This document shows, one piece after another, positions 12,902 through 24,716 of a stretch of DNA of 64,000 nucleotides. Under the pieces are notes generated by a model. It did no database searches. It was not told where the DNA came from and saw only the letters and a program-made list of their open reading frames with translations. Made by a program: the position numbers and the translations under genes. The DNA comes from Lepas anatifera (taxonomy: Eukaryota > Arthropoda > Thecostraca > Lepadidae), in assembly GCA_034440635.1 (NCBI GenBank), contig JAOTON010000204.1, positions 1 to 64,000 on the forward strand, given 5' to 3'. How positions within the stretch are numbered: the first letter of the stretch is position 1; each line of letters begins with the position of its first letter.

Positions 12902-13090
12902 AAAATCATTATTATTAGGCGGTGTTTTCTTTTTTTTAGGCGAGTTTGCGTTTGTTCAATTTTAAAGCATCTCTTGTCTATCAGAAGCCGTTTCACTGGG
13001 GGACCAATTTCCCGGCACTGGGGGGGCATTTCGGCCGACTGGGGGTAAATGCCCCCCAGTTAACATGTTAAAAAATGGCCTGCTGTGACC

Positions 13091-13623
13091 TCTCTAAGCT
13101 TGTTTCTTTTGCTGGCATATCAGGGTAACCGCGCGAGATAATCGAGTCACAGTTGGTTCATCCAATCATATCCATCATCCAACCACTTTACAGTGTTTTA
13201 TCCTAGAGAAGTGCTCCCCTAAACTATGGGGTGCATTCATGTTTTGTCTGTGTTATCTTCGCATTTCCTCCTGCTGCTAGAATCTCAGTGACCGCTCAAG
13301 ATGAACCAATCTTAGATGGCCAATGCTATAGAGCCATGTTTTTAGACGGTTTATAAAGAAGTGTTCCACCGAAAGGCAGGATGCACTCACGTTTTGCCTA
13401 ACATCTCTCCGGTTATGTTCCGGTTTTCGGAATGGTAGGTTTACCGAATGATTTGGAAAGGTTTTAGGTGGTTGATGTTATCAACAAGTGCTTTTAGAAG
13501 TAATGGGTAACTGATTCGTCATCCGCCCGTTACCATGGCATAACAGCTGTCTTACCAATTTTATTGGTATGGCCGGCGCGGCTTAGTGACTTCATTTCCC
13601 GTCTTCTGATCGGACAGCATGGA
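13091..13623. other. No recognised feature
   Basis: About 530 bp between the right target duplication of G copy A and the P1 element; only short ORFs. Confidence 0.45.
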
Positions 13624-15283
13624 TTAAAGGGAAATACGCGATTTCTCTTGCTATATCAAAAGGTGGCAAAAAGTTGCTTTAGAAGTCTTATTCTCATTTT
13701 TTGCGAATTTGCCCTCCAAATGCCTTAAAATTGCTCTCAAAGTCAACATTTCTAGACGGCTTATCCATAACTCTGACTATCGATCAAATGACGCAGCCTC
13801 GGCTATGACCATCAATTTCTCTAAGACCTAGGTCATATCTGTCCTAAACAGTGGTGTAGAACCTCGAACTATTACGGAAAAAATTACTTGAAGAAAACAA
13901 CTTTCCAAAACTATTTTGAAACAGAAATATAGAACTTTAGAGAAATCACAATTGACAATTCAGAAACCCAGGAATTCTCATACCTGGGTCACGTGACCTA
14001 TCTGACGCAAAAGTTTCGTCAGCCTAGGAATTGTGCAGAAAACTTTTGAAGACTTGAGGTACGAAACGATTGAATGAATTAATGAATATGTATTTCTTAC
14101 TCGTACATGCAAAGGAAAGCAACAATGTGAAGCAGAATTGGCGCAAAAGCAAAAAGCTTAAATCATGGTGCCTCTCCTGCGAGTGGGTTTACATGATCTC
14201 ACAGAGTAGGAGTATCAAAATACACAAAATGCCTCTAAAAATACCCGCCGTCTCGGGTCTTCTAAGGTTCCGCGTCACGCGCTCACCAAACATCAGCTTA
14301 CACCTACGCCGCAGCCCGCCCGTCCGTTGCTCTCCGAGCCGCCAGGGCCGCCACGACATAATTTTGCACGCTATCGGCCTCTGCCCTACCTTCCTCGCTG
14401 CTTAGTGTTTGGCCGTGTCTGATGATTTGCTCAGTGTTTAGGTTGATTGGCAGGGTGTCTCTTTGGAGAATGGTTTGAACGCTTGCAAAGAGCCGTTGTC
14501 TTAGTTCGTTGTATAGGTAGTGGACAGTGCAGTTGGAACTGTCGGGAGGTTTCTTCGGGAGAGCCGCATGGGCATGAAGGTAATTTTACTTTTGGACCTG
14601 GTAGAGGTAAGAGTTGAGGGGGAGTGTGCTTGTTCTCAGCCTTGAGTGTAGGTGATTTCTTTTTTTTGATCCCATAAAATAGTACTTTAGAGGGAGTGTT
14701 GAGCAGCACTGGTTGTTTGGTAATGTTTTGAATTTAGCCAAGAGATGGTTCGACGCAATAGGCGGGTGGTAGCGAGTCCCATTTTTTACTCGTTGCAGAC
14801 AAAAATGGGCGTTGGAAAGCCGTTGTTTTAGTGGGAGCTAATGTATGTGTTGTAGCGTTTCGAAGCTTCGTGTTTGCAGTGTCAGTACGATTTTGAGGGA
14901 GAAGTTCATTTGTGTATTCTGGTAGGTTTTGTGGACTGTAAACAAGGGGATTAAAGACTGGAGTAATTATTTTGTGCTCCATTGTTAGGGTAGTCTGTTT
15001 CATTTTGTAGTTTTTACAGGCTACGTAAAACTAATTTAAATACAAATACAGGAGGACAGGCATTTCTATTACAAAAATAATTACTTCAAAGCTTTAAATA
15101 GCTTTTGAAAACAATATGAAGAGTAGGTTCCAGCTTTTTATCGGTACCGTTATCATATTTCAATAACAGTTGAGTGGCCTCCAAAAATTATGCCGAAGAT
15201 ACGAAATGATTGGCAGTTTCGTAAACAAGATTTTTCAAATAGCAGGAAGCCAGAATATATTTCTTTCTCGTATTTCCCTTTAA
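13624..15283. mobile_element. P-family TTAA element, copy P1
   Basis: TTAA on both sides (13624-13627 and 15280-15283) and inverted ends AGGGAAATACGCGA / TCTCGTATTTCCCT. Copies of 820-825 bp occur at 46511-47333 and 50068-50892. P1 is longer because a LINE tail is inserted (about 14067-15010). No transposase. TTAA duplication is typical of piggyBac and Kolobok superfamilies; the family is not otherwise assignable by eye. Confidence 0.82.
14067..15010 (-). pseudogene. LINE 3' end (reverse transcriptase C-terminus) inside P1
   Basis: Two minus-strand open segments (15003-14734 and 14709-14431) run in the same direction. The first ends in LAPTKTTAFQRPFLSATSKK followed by WDSLPP, typical of the end of LINE reverse transcriptases; the second has a CPCGSPEETSRQF...CPLPIQRT cysteine/histidine segment like the LINE C-terminal motif. 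The element's 3' end is at low coordinates, marked by an ATTCATTAATTCATTCAAT tail near 14067-14090. P2 and P3 lack this block. The copy is 5' truncated and interrupted. Confidence 0.6.
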
Positions 15284-16370
15284 TGTGGGTTCAATCTTCA
15301 CGGACGGAAACTGCCTTCCGTGTCCGATCTGACCCGTTGGAGAGGATCTTAAAACACCCAAGCCAATACTCCCTGTAACTGGGCAAGAGTGCCTGTGGGG
15401 GTCGCCCTAATAGGATAAAATAAGATATGCATGGTTTCAGGGGATTGTTCATGTCTTCATGAAACAAGTTGCATGAGATGGAGCCCAATATTGAATCACC
15501 ATAAATCCTTCTTAAGCTCTAGGGGCTTAAATCATTATTTTCTACTGGTTTGCTGCAGGGGAAGAAAATATTATCATACCATTTCTATGACACCGTTTTG
15601 GAGGGTTGGTCACGCTAAACCATAAATCCTTGTTAGGTGCTTGGGGTATTTTCCTTCTACAGACAAATTTACGTTGCAGGAAGAGAAAATGCTAATTTAT
15701 TGTCGGCTATACAGGAGAATGGGTGGGCAGACTATTCGATCTCAGCTCTCACTAAAGCTGCTGATGGTCTGAGTCTCTCCTTAGGGGATTCCGGTTTGGT
15801 CTATCTCAGTATTCTAGACACCACACTAGCGGCTGAACACAAGAACTCGAACAAACGCGAAGCAATATAAGCGCCACACGTTCTGCCGCACGGCTCAGCT
15901 ATACATTTGCAACGATGGTGGAATGGAGCTAGTGATCTGAGCTGCTAGAACAGAGCTTGCGGTCCGAGGTGTTGGAACAGAGCAAGTCGTCTGAGCTATT
16001 GGAATATAGCTAGTGGTCTGAGCTGACAGAGACACGGACGGCGGTCTTTTATATTAGACACAGACAGTTTCCTGCCGTTTGGAAGTGCAAATGCTTTAAT
16101 GAAGACTTGAGACGAGATTTTGAAATTCTGGATAATTTTTAAGCTGGCTCCTATTCTTGTCATTGTTTGGACTGCGAGTGCCCTCCAGAATTGCAACATG
16201 GCTGCCTGACCGACGGATTTCACTTCGGCAACATACGGACAAAATATTTCATTTTACAGAACGAAAGTGGGTGATCATTGCGCGCTGTTGCTGCACATTG
16301 ATCATCAGTGATAACGTGCCCTGCGTCGGGTAATCGACACCGCTGCTGCTTCAAGTCCTGGAAGTTTACG
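15284..16370. other. Upstream flank of the secreted-protein gene, with a short tandem repeat
   Basis: No gene recognised. Around 15915-16030 about three imperfect 36-bp units contain the recurring words GGAAC/TAGAGC and GTCTGAGCT. The 400 bp before 16370 may hold regulatory DNA of the next gene, but I see no specific site. Confidence 0.45.
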
Positions 16371-16375
16371 AACAC

Positions 16376-16383
16376 CTATAAAT
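16376..16383 (+). promoter_or_regulatory. TATA-like box before the Ala-Pro protein gene
   Basis: TATAAATG sits about 35 bp upstream of the ATG at 16412. If used, transcription would begin only a few bases before the start codon, which is short; the true leader may instead come from an upstream exon. Confidence 0.3.
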
Positions 16384-16411
16384 GCTATCTTGATTGTCGC
16401 TTATACACAAA

Positions 16412-16948
16412 ATGCGTTATCATGCCAGCGTTGCAATTTGCATGTGTTTGACAGCACTAGTTAGAGCCCAGTTCGGACCAGCTCCAGGACCTCCTGTTGC
16501 TGCTTCTGCGCGAAATCCGGCTCCTGCTCCTGCGCCAGCTCCGGCTCCTGCTCCTGCGCCAGCTCCGGCTCCTGCTCCTGCGCCAGCTCCGGCTCCTGCT
16601 CCTGCGCCAGCTCCGGCTCCTGCTCCTGCGCCAGCTCCGGCTCCTGCTCCTGCGCCAGCTCCGGCTCCTGCGCCAGCTCCGGCTCCTGCTCCTGCGCCAG
16701 CTCCGGCTCCTGCTCCTGCTCCTACTCCTGAAGTCACGTCCACAACGGCTGCCACCACCGCTGCGCCGGCGTCAGTCGACCCTGGGTTGTGTGTTTTGCC
16801 CCACACCACACTCTTCTGTTCTCCCGGGTACTTCTGCCAATGGAGCCTGATCTCAGGAGCCGCCTGTGTCAAACAGAAACGATCGGGGGACGCCTGCCTG
16901 CTACACGTCGAGTGCGATCGCTTCTGTGCGCTGGGAATATGCTTGTAG
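16412..16948 (+). CDS. Secreted Ala-Pro-repeat protein with eight-cysteine C-terminal domain
   Basis: An intact 178-residue ORF. Residues 1-19 (MRYHASVAICMCLTALVRA) form a plausible signal peptide with cleavage before Gln20. Residues about 36-104 are an almost perfect Ala-Pro dipeptide array encoded by a 24-bp tandem unit (CTCCTGCGCCAGCTCCGG core). A Thr/Ala linker (105-126) follows; its threonines could be O-glycosylated. Residues 127-177 hold eight cysteines with gaps of 8, 5, 9, 9, 5, 3 and 4, a compact disulfide-bonded module reminiscent of EB or prokineticin-like short domains, though I cannot place it firmly. The start is the first ATG giving a signal peptide; an in-frame TTG lies six codons upstream. 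Unlike everything around it, it has no stops and no transposon motif. It may be complete in one exon, or the last exon of a longer gene. The Ala-Pro array may act as a rigid, extended spacer. Function unknown. Confidence 0.7.
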   Translation: MRYHASVAICMCLTALVRAQFGPAPGPPVAASARNPAPAPAPAPAPAPAPAPAPAPAPAPAPAPAPAPAPAPAPAPAPAPAPAPAPAPAPAPAPAPAPAPAPAPTPEVTSTTAATTAAPASVDPGLCVLPHTTLFCSPGYFCQWSLISGAACVKQKRSGDACLLHVECDRFCALGICL

Positions 16949-17729
16949 ACGCTGGTACGATAGCAAGGAGCCGCTGAAAACACTTCAAACGCATGAATTT
17001 TCACGCGCATGCCGCGGACAAACTCAATCGCTTATTTGTCACAAGCGTGTTGGAATTGTTTTTGTACGTCCGCATTAAGTGGAGTGTATGGCAGTTTTTG
17101 TGTAGTTGGATGTACAGTATCACATCTTAGTTTTTCAAGAGTTGTATAAATATTATTATGTGTTTGTTCCATTTTGAGTTGGTGGACGCACATTTTATAT
17201 GACTGGGCTGATTTTGGCAGACGCTACTGCAGGGTAATATTGCAGCCCAGAGGGGATGGCGGTGTTGCCAGCTATAGCCCTGTTCCAGCTGTCAGCACAG
17301 TTTTGTCAGCAGGACCTCTAACCTCTCCTCCAGAAAAGAAACATCAGCGCCATAATCGCCTCTAGTTTGTGCTAAGCAAAGGGAACTTAAACCTTTATAC
17401 CATTAAAACATTTTATGCTGCCATTTCGTGCACTTGCAATTTTTCATCAGCCCAAACAGCAGGCCGTCAGCCCGTAAAACCTCTAGAACTAGTTCCCGGG
17501 AAGAGGCTACAGTCCTGTGACGTCTTCGATTCCTGTGACGGGCTTATGTCTTCGATTCCCTTCATAGCGAGGTGCTACCAACGCCGCACGCAACAGTACG
17601 AGATAGCAGCTTAGAGTCTATCTAGACTACTGTGAAAGTAGGAACAGTATAAGGTATATAAGTTGTTTACTTTTCGGACCAGCACTGAGGCTTTAAATAA
17701 AAATATAGATGTAACCATATATTTTGGAG
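16949..17729 (+). other. 3' flank of the secreted-protein gene with possible polyadenylation signal
   Basis: No further gene is seen. AATAAA occurs at 17696-17701 and is the nearest strong polyadenylation hexamer after the stop at 16948; a weaker ATAAAT occurs near 17145. The element G copy B begins at 17730. Confidence 0.4.
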
Positions 17730-18149
17730 CAGGGCATTTTTAAGGAAAATGTCTGTGGGGGGGGCATTTCTTGTGCTGGCCATTATGTGTCTTCAGGGAA
17801 TCAACACCCCATTTGGGGGGGGCGTTAATAAGGCCTAGAAGTGCTAGTGTTAAAAAATGTTTCCAGTTTTTGTGTCTTTCCATATTCTAAAGATTGTAGA
17901 TGCTGCCCAGGGCTGCCAATTTTTTTCAGCAGAAAAGGGCCAAACCGCGTTAGAAGCAGGGCCGAAAAGGGTTAAAATTTTATTTGTACTAAAACAGCCA
18001 ACTAAATATCACAGAAGTCAGATTTGAGACTAAAACGACCTCTCAAAGTGATCATAAACTCACAGAAAAACAACTTGTATCGCTTTTTAAAACTAATTTT
18101 CGGCAGTATGATCTTGATATGACGCAATATTTTTTAACGCACTACTTAT

Positions 18150-19204
18150 TTAACCTTCGTCCCACCGGGGGAACAACGATGGCCCCCTAAGGTTTTTCGG
18201 AATTACAGAAATACGAGGTGCAGTACCGTGGTTGAGTGGTCTACTCAGTCCATAATTTTCCCACCCTCGCTAACAATATTTACCCCGGGCCACAATAGGT
18301 CAGGTCACCAGGCAAGGTCAACCAAGGTAACCTCACTTCAACTTCTGAGTTCTACATTAGCTACATTTCTAATCTGATCAATTTTTGTATTTTTGTATCA
18401 TTGGTTTTACTAGGGCCACTGATTCGAAAATTTATACTGTTGATGACCCTTCCAGGGTTTGCAAAATGTATATCCGGAATTATTTTATTCGGTGATTTGA
18501 GGTCAGGTCACGAGGTGACCTCTCCCATAGAAAAAGCATGGAAAAAGCTGTCTTATGATCTTAAAGTCACAAAAATAATTGCAAATGCTCCATTTTCTCA
18601 GAAAACTTTCTGGGCCACCATTTCACGTATTCTAGGGGCGATGTTTTCCATTTGATCTATCTGAGGTCATCACAGGTCACCAGGGATCAAGAACAGTATT
18701 TTGACGCACTTTTTAAACTCATCAATCTAGAGCGCTGAATTAAACGTCATTGTGTATGTCTCATCAATGGCTTTCATTTGATATACGGCAAGGTCACTTT
18801 CTGACCTTTCGTGACCACAGATTATGTTAGGTCAAGAGGTGCCCTCTGGAGGCCAAACCATTGGCGGGAGGTCGTTATGTTCTACATAGCAGAGAAATCC
18901 CTGGCATTTTCCTATCTAGCGTACTATAGTAAATTTCAATAGCTCTAATGGCATGAGAGCCATGCGCAGGTTTCTTAAGCATTTTAGTAGAAATAGCCTA
19001 TCGTGACCCAACTTGACGTGAGGAGGTCAAACCATTCACCTGAGCGCCTAAAAATGGAATTAAAATCATAATGAAGTCACACGACATTTCTAATGCACTT
19101 TGCAGATTTGCGCTAACACCCATATTTTCGGAGTTAGAAAGGGGCTCATCGATGCCCTCGGTGGGGCAAAGGTGGCGCCGGACCCTTAGTGGGGCGTGGG
19201 TTAA
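18150..19204. mobile_element. T-family TTAA element, copy T1
   Basis: Flanked by TTAA (18150-18153, 19201-19204). Left end CCTTCGTCCCACCGGGG, right end GTGGGGCGTGGG. G copy A at 10690 reads straight through CCATTTAATAGGAAGCC at this site, proving a precise TTAA insertion. The 1-kb interior has no ORF of note but many AGGTCA/TGACCT hexamers, for example at 18299-18330, 18500-18525, 18660-18690 and 18790-18840. Same family as T2 and T3. Confidence 0.87.
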
Positions 19205-19862
19205 TAGGAAGCCAGGAGTGCCGCTCCAATCCCGCGTAGCTACCAAATGATTTTATCCACATAAGCAGAAAATTTGTTAGCATTATCAATTACCTTGGCC
19301 GCACGAATCCCCGCTAACAGACGATATATTTCCTGCTTTTCCAACTGTGAATTTTTTGCTCTTCAACAGTGGTGGATCTAGGATTTTGGTTAGCGGGAGA
19401 GGGAGTGTGGAGCCTCAAAGGGTGCACTTTGCCATCGACTTTCCACCCAAAGGGCGCCTATAGTATTGCATCCTTCGCGTCCGGTTTTCGGTGGTTTAAA
19501 TTTTTTTCTTTTGATCGTTTTTTTTCATAGAGTCCTGTCCCTACCTCCCACTGGCATATCAGTTTTTTTCTGCTGCTCTGTTCCTTTATTGGTGTCAAAG
19601 CATCTTATTCAAGGCCAGAAAAGGTCAAGAGAAGTCATATTTATACAAGAGACAAACCAAAAATAGCGTAGGTGCCAGCTGCTAGAAAAAGGTCCAAAGA
19701 AGGTCAGATTCCAAGAGGGCCAACCGAAAAAAATCGCGCAGCCAAACACGACAAAAAGCCCAAATTTGAAATATTTAGCCACAAAATGGCCAGCATGGCT
19801 GCCCTGATTCTGCCGCAATGTATTCGAAATGAATAAACTATTTTCTTGTTTTTCTTCAAGAG

Positions 19863-20454
19863 TAGAGTGGGGTAAGACGCATACATTAAGGGAGAATTCG
19901 TCTGTACCGATCCTGCCAGGACAGAATTACTTTATTTTTTCTTCGTTAAGTTTTTCAATAGTTTTTGCTGCACTCAGACAAAAATTTGTGATTCTGACAC
20001 GATGCAAAGTGTGCGAAATCTATTTTTCTTGAGACCATAAAAAAAAGCGTTTTACCCCGATAGCGGGGTAAAACGCCCAAGTCCCGGATTAAAAGGCCGT
20101 CATAAAACTCCCAGCGTATATTGTACCTTTTGCTTCACGTGAACAAATAGGAACATCATTATACTTACGTTGTAAGACAATTCAGTGACAAAATTGGTAG
20201 GGTGAGCAGATTTACATCGCATAGAGTGCAATCGCAACTTTAAGACAGATTGTTTTTATGTCCGGAGAGGCAAAAAGTAACAAATGTTTGCTGAAAAACA
20301 CCGGAGTTTACTGGGCGCGTCCAATCATGCCCAGGTTCGGATCAGAAAGGCTGCTACCAGAAAAAATATTAGATGGATGCTACAGTTCTTACATCAGCCT
20401 GGACATAGTAGTAGGCGTCTTACCCAGGTGGGCGCGTTACCCCACTCTACCCTA
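19863..20454. mobile_element. TA-flanked MITE (GAGTGGGGTAA ends)
   Basis: Left TAGAGTGGGGTAAGACGC and right GCGTTACCCCACTCTACCC with TA at each edge; G copy A reads GAGTATGCC across the empty site. About 590 bp, non-coding. TA duplication suggests the Tc1/mariner or related group. Contains a near-perfect hairpin at 20045-20075. Confidence 0.7.
20045..20075. repeat. Perfect hairpin CGTTTTACCCCG...CGGGGTAAAACG
   Basis: Twelve-base arms separated by a few bases, inside the TA-flanked MITE. Its GGGGTAA core is the same word as the element's ends, so it may be an internal copy of the TIR. Too isolated to call a transcription terminator. Confidence 0.75.
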
Positions 20455-20594
20455 TAGCAAAGTAAGCAAATTCCTGAAGTATCGAACACATGTGGTTTAT
20501 AGTCTAAGTCGAGATAAGTTTTATATACATACCTACTATGATGTGTGGCTGTTGCTGTCCAAATCATCTAGGAAATGTAGTGCAAAAAACCAGT

Positions 20595-20695
20595 TACTAA
20601 TTTGTGCGGCTTATCGACGCACCAACTGTCAGGGTCATATGGCGTCTCCAACTCTTTCCCTGTTAGAAGAGTTTCTCGGGAGCCAGCTTAATGAT
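20595..20695 (-). repeat. Conserved SINE body inside G copy B
   Basis: Minus-strand match to the SINE body of 2736-2835 (words AACAGGGAAAGAGTTGG and GTGCGTCGATAAGCCGC). Same position within G as the 11412 copy. Confidence 0.68.
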
Positions 20696-21688
20696 TCTGA
20701 CGAAGGGCTGGCCGAATATATAGTCTTTCCCAATTTACAACATCAAGGAATCGATGAGAAAGGCCAACTAACAACTTATAAACTTACCGAAAAATAACAT
20801 GCAGTGGTCTCACTATAACTTTTACCTGTGCTACCACCACAATAATAAATAAATAGGCTAAGCACTTCGCAACACCACGCCAGCAACCAGTCTGACGCGC
20901 TGTGACAACATCGGGTTCCGCCTAATCCACGAACGAGCTCTGAGCGCTGACAACTGCCGCGTGTGAAATGAGAGCATCGTGCAATCCCCCGGCACGGTTG
21001 CCAGATGAAAAATGGGGTTTTTCGTCAAATTTGATTCACCATTTCGCCAAATTTCGCCAATTCCAGACCTCAGTTCGCCACGATATCGCCAATGATGAAA
21101 TCTCCGATCGTAACCCGGAATATCAGAATCTAAGAAAAACACCTCGTGCGCCTAGTATCGGAATGCCGCACGAGTTGTTTTAACCGGGGGGCTCAAAGTT
21201 TTTCCTACTAAACGGCTGGCATTTTCGACTAGTCCATAGGGAACACATGTTAAAAGCTTGCAATTTAGAGCCTCGGGAGGGTATCTTAAACCACGCGGAG
21301 GTTCACAAAAGCATTTCAAATGGACGCCAGGACATTTTTCTTTTCATTTCCGGTGTCAAAACCGCCAGCCGTGACATTAACCAGAGAGCTAGACGGTGAA
21401 AACCAGTCCCATGTTTTGGTTTCATTTTCAGGCGTGGGTTCGAATCCTAGAAGCGGCCAAACTTTTCATAAAGTCCGAATGTGCAAAACACAATGTATTC
21501 GCTTGAAATTCATGCAACTTTGCGCCCTTCATGCTTTTAGCTCTAAGGGATGCTTTTGCCTAGTGCAGAGGCGGATCCAGCAGTAAATACGTCATGTTCC
21601 AGGGGCGGATCTAAGGGGATGGTAGGTGATGAGGGCGACCGCGTAGCGTTAGCCTAGCCTTGAGCACGACAAAAGGCCCTCCGCAGGG

Positions 21689-21942
21689 CATAGGCGGATC
21701 CAGGGGGGACAAAGGGGGAAATGTGCCCCCGATCGACCCTCGGCGTCCCCTGAAATGGTCACGGCGCCCCCTGAGGGTCGATGGTGCCCCCTAAAATGTC
21801 GCTTCCTATCCCCACCAGGATGCGAAAATCGGCGCCTACCGATAGAATTTTCCGCCCACCTGATAGATTTTACCGTTCAAAAATGGTGCCCCGCGGAACG
21901 GATGGCGCCCTCCCCTGATTGGCAATTCTGGATCCGCCTATG
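21689..21942. mobile_element. hAT-type MITE (CATAGGCGGATCC family), copy 2
   Basis: Ends CATAGGCGGATCCAGG and CTGGATCCGCCTATG, flanks CCGCAGGG and AAGCAGGG (6 of 8). Nearly collinear with the copy at 5584-5837. Confidence 0.75.
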
Positions 21943-22329
21943 AAGCAGGGGCCCTTTATGTTCAGTGGGCGTTTCTTAGGTAAATTCAAGGAGCCCAAAC
22001 GCCACGGATACTGGTCTCGGGGGTCCCAATAGCTGGCCTGGAGTCCCCCAAAAGTATCAAACTTTATTTAATAAGTACGTTTAAATACACACCACCCTGA
22101 TGATTTATTCACTTTTAACGCCCAATTTATGAAAATGAAAACCACGAGCGGGGGCCCCTACAATTGAAAACCGAGCCTCTTTTGAGAAAATTCTGCATCC
22201 GCCCCTGCCATGGTCCCCAAAGTGGCTGAATTGTACCCACTTTCAGCCGATTGTCATCGAAACGACACCATGTTCGCAATGTTTCCTGAGATTGCCTTCC
22301 CAAACGTATGGCCTAGATCCGCCCCTGCC

Positions 22330-22569
22330 CTAATAAAAGGGACAAGGAATCAACCCTCGGCGTCCTCTCAAATGTTCATGGCGATGCTCTGTGGGGTCGA
22401 TGGTGCCCCTGAAATGTCACCGCACCCCCTCCCCCGATGCAAGAATTGGCGCGCCGCATTAGAATTTGACATCCACATGATAGGTTTTGTCGGCCAAAAG
22501 TGCCACCCCTTGATCTGGATGGCGCCTCCCGTAACATGCCCCTCCGATCTGCGACCCTGGATCCGCTTA
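22330..22569. mobile_element. hAT-type MITE, diverged partial copy
   Basis: Internal sequence (CCCTCGGCGTCCTCTC onward) and right end CCCTGGATCCGCTTATG match the 5584 and 21689 copies; the left end is lost or rearranged. Further isolated GCGGATC/GATCCGCC words at 21550, 21604, 22196 and 22317 suggest other decayed copies. Confidence 0.55.
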
Positions 22570-23087
22570 TGCCCGCTACGTAGTCGTATTAATTTACTGG
22601 TCGCGTACGCTACTGGCCGACATCGCACCTCTGCTCAATACCGACATGATTAAACAACACGAAAAATAATTCGAATAGCATACGTGATGCACTGCTTATC
22701 CATCCTGTTTTGGGTACAAACAAATACCACAGTCACCAGCTGCAGCCGTTTGTGTTTACCTTATATCAATGTACTAAACTAGTATTATTTTTGGCATATT
22801 CCTAGTATACTATACTAAAACTGGTACTAAATTATGATTCTGATCACTTTGGGTACAAAACTTTGAAGTACCCGTTATTCAACTGCCCTGGTTTTAACTA
22901 GGGTAGCCAGAATATATACAGAGCACATGATGAGCCTTGGTATTCAGTATGGCATTTTTCCTAGAACGCACCACTTATGTGGAGTGATGAAATTTACATC
23001 ACCAAATCTAAAAGGATAGCATATGTTCTCAAATAGTTTTTAACCCATCAGATAGGTCAATTTTTTTAATTATCATTATTTTTCAAT

Positions 23088-23899
23088 TACAGGGTGTTTC
23101 AGAAGGAATGATATTTTTAAATGGTCAGTAAAGTACTAAAAATCCTTTAAATCCGTCCACCAAACACTCATTTTAATGGTAAATTGTAGGACGTTTTTAT
23201 ATAAATATGTTTCATTTGCATCACATGTTTTCTCTCGTCTTAAATTTACTCGGAAAATGGTGCAAGAAACACAATATATGCCCGCTTATATTTGAGAAAA
23301 CGGAACTTGCAGCACTCTAAAAAGGCTTCAGCACACACAAATGGCACGTGAGCATGCACATCAAAAGCAAAAGTCTCAGTAATATTACAAATTAAAAGTT
23401 TTTGGCTCAAGCTCCGTATGGCTCATTGGCTTACCTTCCATATGAATGACTGAATGCGGCTGACACAGCGCAAAAGACCCCACTGTTCACCGCAGAACAA
23501 GGGACATGGACCAATTGGGGATTGCTTGCTTAGACCCGAGCTTTCCTAAGCTTGAGAGGTGTTTTTTTAAAATTAATTTCCAGAGGCAATGTGCATGTGG
23601 ACTGAGACGTACCATAGTGACGATATCATGTTTGCAGTGCCATTGGCATGATACTTGTCACGTGATACGCACGTGATTTTTACGAACATTTTCGATGAAG
23701 GCAAGATAGACAGTATTTTTCAAGTCATTTTTAAGACTACTTTTTACTAGCAAAAATATCAAAACAGCTATCAAAATACGAATAATTGTAAATGTCCCAA
23801 AATCATCTTTCCATTGATATGTAAATCATACCACAGCAACCTATTTATAACCGCATTATGATCAATTCAAAAATATCATTCTTTATGAAACACCCTGTA
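23088..23899. mobile_element. Mariner-like MITE, copy 1
   Basis: TA on both sides and long inverted ends: CAGGGTGTTTCAGAAGGAAT at left, and at right the reverse complement with CATTCTTTATGAAACACCCTG. Copy 2 at 61561-62380 is alignable along its length. About 810 bp; no transposase ORF. TA duplication and CAGGGTGTTTC ends suggest a Tc1/mariner-type non-autonomous element. Confidence 0.85.
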
Positions 23900-24716
23900 G
23901 TTATATTTCACCAAAAACAACTTCATTTCCATTTTGAGGCAAAATAAGGCATTTTTAAGCAGAATTCTCGAAATTTTAATAAATAAAAACATCAAAATGA
24001 TTTCTAAACAGTTGATATAAAATATCAAAGACAATATTTAGGACTTACTTCAAAAATAGTATGGTATCTCACTATTTAGAACCTCTGAGCCAGAAACGTC
24101 TTCGTTTCTCCACATAAACAAATCATAGAGGTGTCCACTTAAAAATAAAAAGATGGTTACATCCAAAAGCTAGTATGCATTTATAAATAAGTGAAAGCTA
24201 AAATTTCTCGTTATTTCATGTCTCAGCTCTTATCTTCATCTCTTTTCTATAGGTTCCGTGTTATTTAAGCATGTAGGCATTCGGACATGCTTTAAATACT
24301 GCATGAAAATTTCCCCCATTTGAACTATGTTTTTTATATCTAAGTGTTTAAAAACCTAAGGTATTATGCATCGCAAACTATTATAGCTGAAACACTTAAC
24401 CAGTGTTAAGAACTCACTGTATCTGATTGTAAAATTGAAGCCTATATTCCTGTTTGTTTGTTTGATATTATTGCATTGTTGTCAATCGTGTGAACTGCTT
24501 TATAAAATGTACGTGCTTTTTCCTTGGTATTTTTAACCTTAGATTGCTCGAGGTTTCATTAACGAGCTCTTGAAGGTTCAGCCGGTTTTGGTTTAACACA
24601 CTGTTTGTCAAACTGTGCTGTGTCATTCTGTGTTGTTACTGTTTGTGACGTCAAAGTATGGCACACCGTGTGCATATTGCAAGGCCTATTAAAGCTATTG
24701 CTTATTAAACCAGTAG

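Larger units (their letters stand above)
10277..13082. mobile_element. G-family hAT-like element, copy A
   Basis: Starts CAGGGCATTTATGAAGG and ends TTAAAAAATGGCCTG, an inverted repeat of consensus CAGG(G/C)CATTTTTAA. It is flanked by a perfect 8-bp duplication CTGTGACC (10269-10276 and 13083-13090). Copies B (17730-26578) and C (29828-31099) share the same module order. No transposase ORF is present. The copy is lengthened by a tRNA-headed insert (about 11800-12178) and by a hairpin insert (12388-12901), and includes a SINE-body segment at 11412-11510. TIR and 8-bp TSD point to the hAT superfamily. Confidence 0.88.

Noticed and set aside
16420..17010. Minus-strand Gly-Ala-rich ORF of 196 codons
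   Set aside because: Antisense of the Ala-Pro repeat; the plus-strand frame has a signal peptide and a cysteine module, this one has neither.
20045..20075. Rho-independent terminator
   Set aside because: Hairpin is inside a eukaryotic MITE and copies the element's own GGGGTAA end; no gene precedes it.
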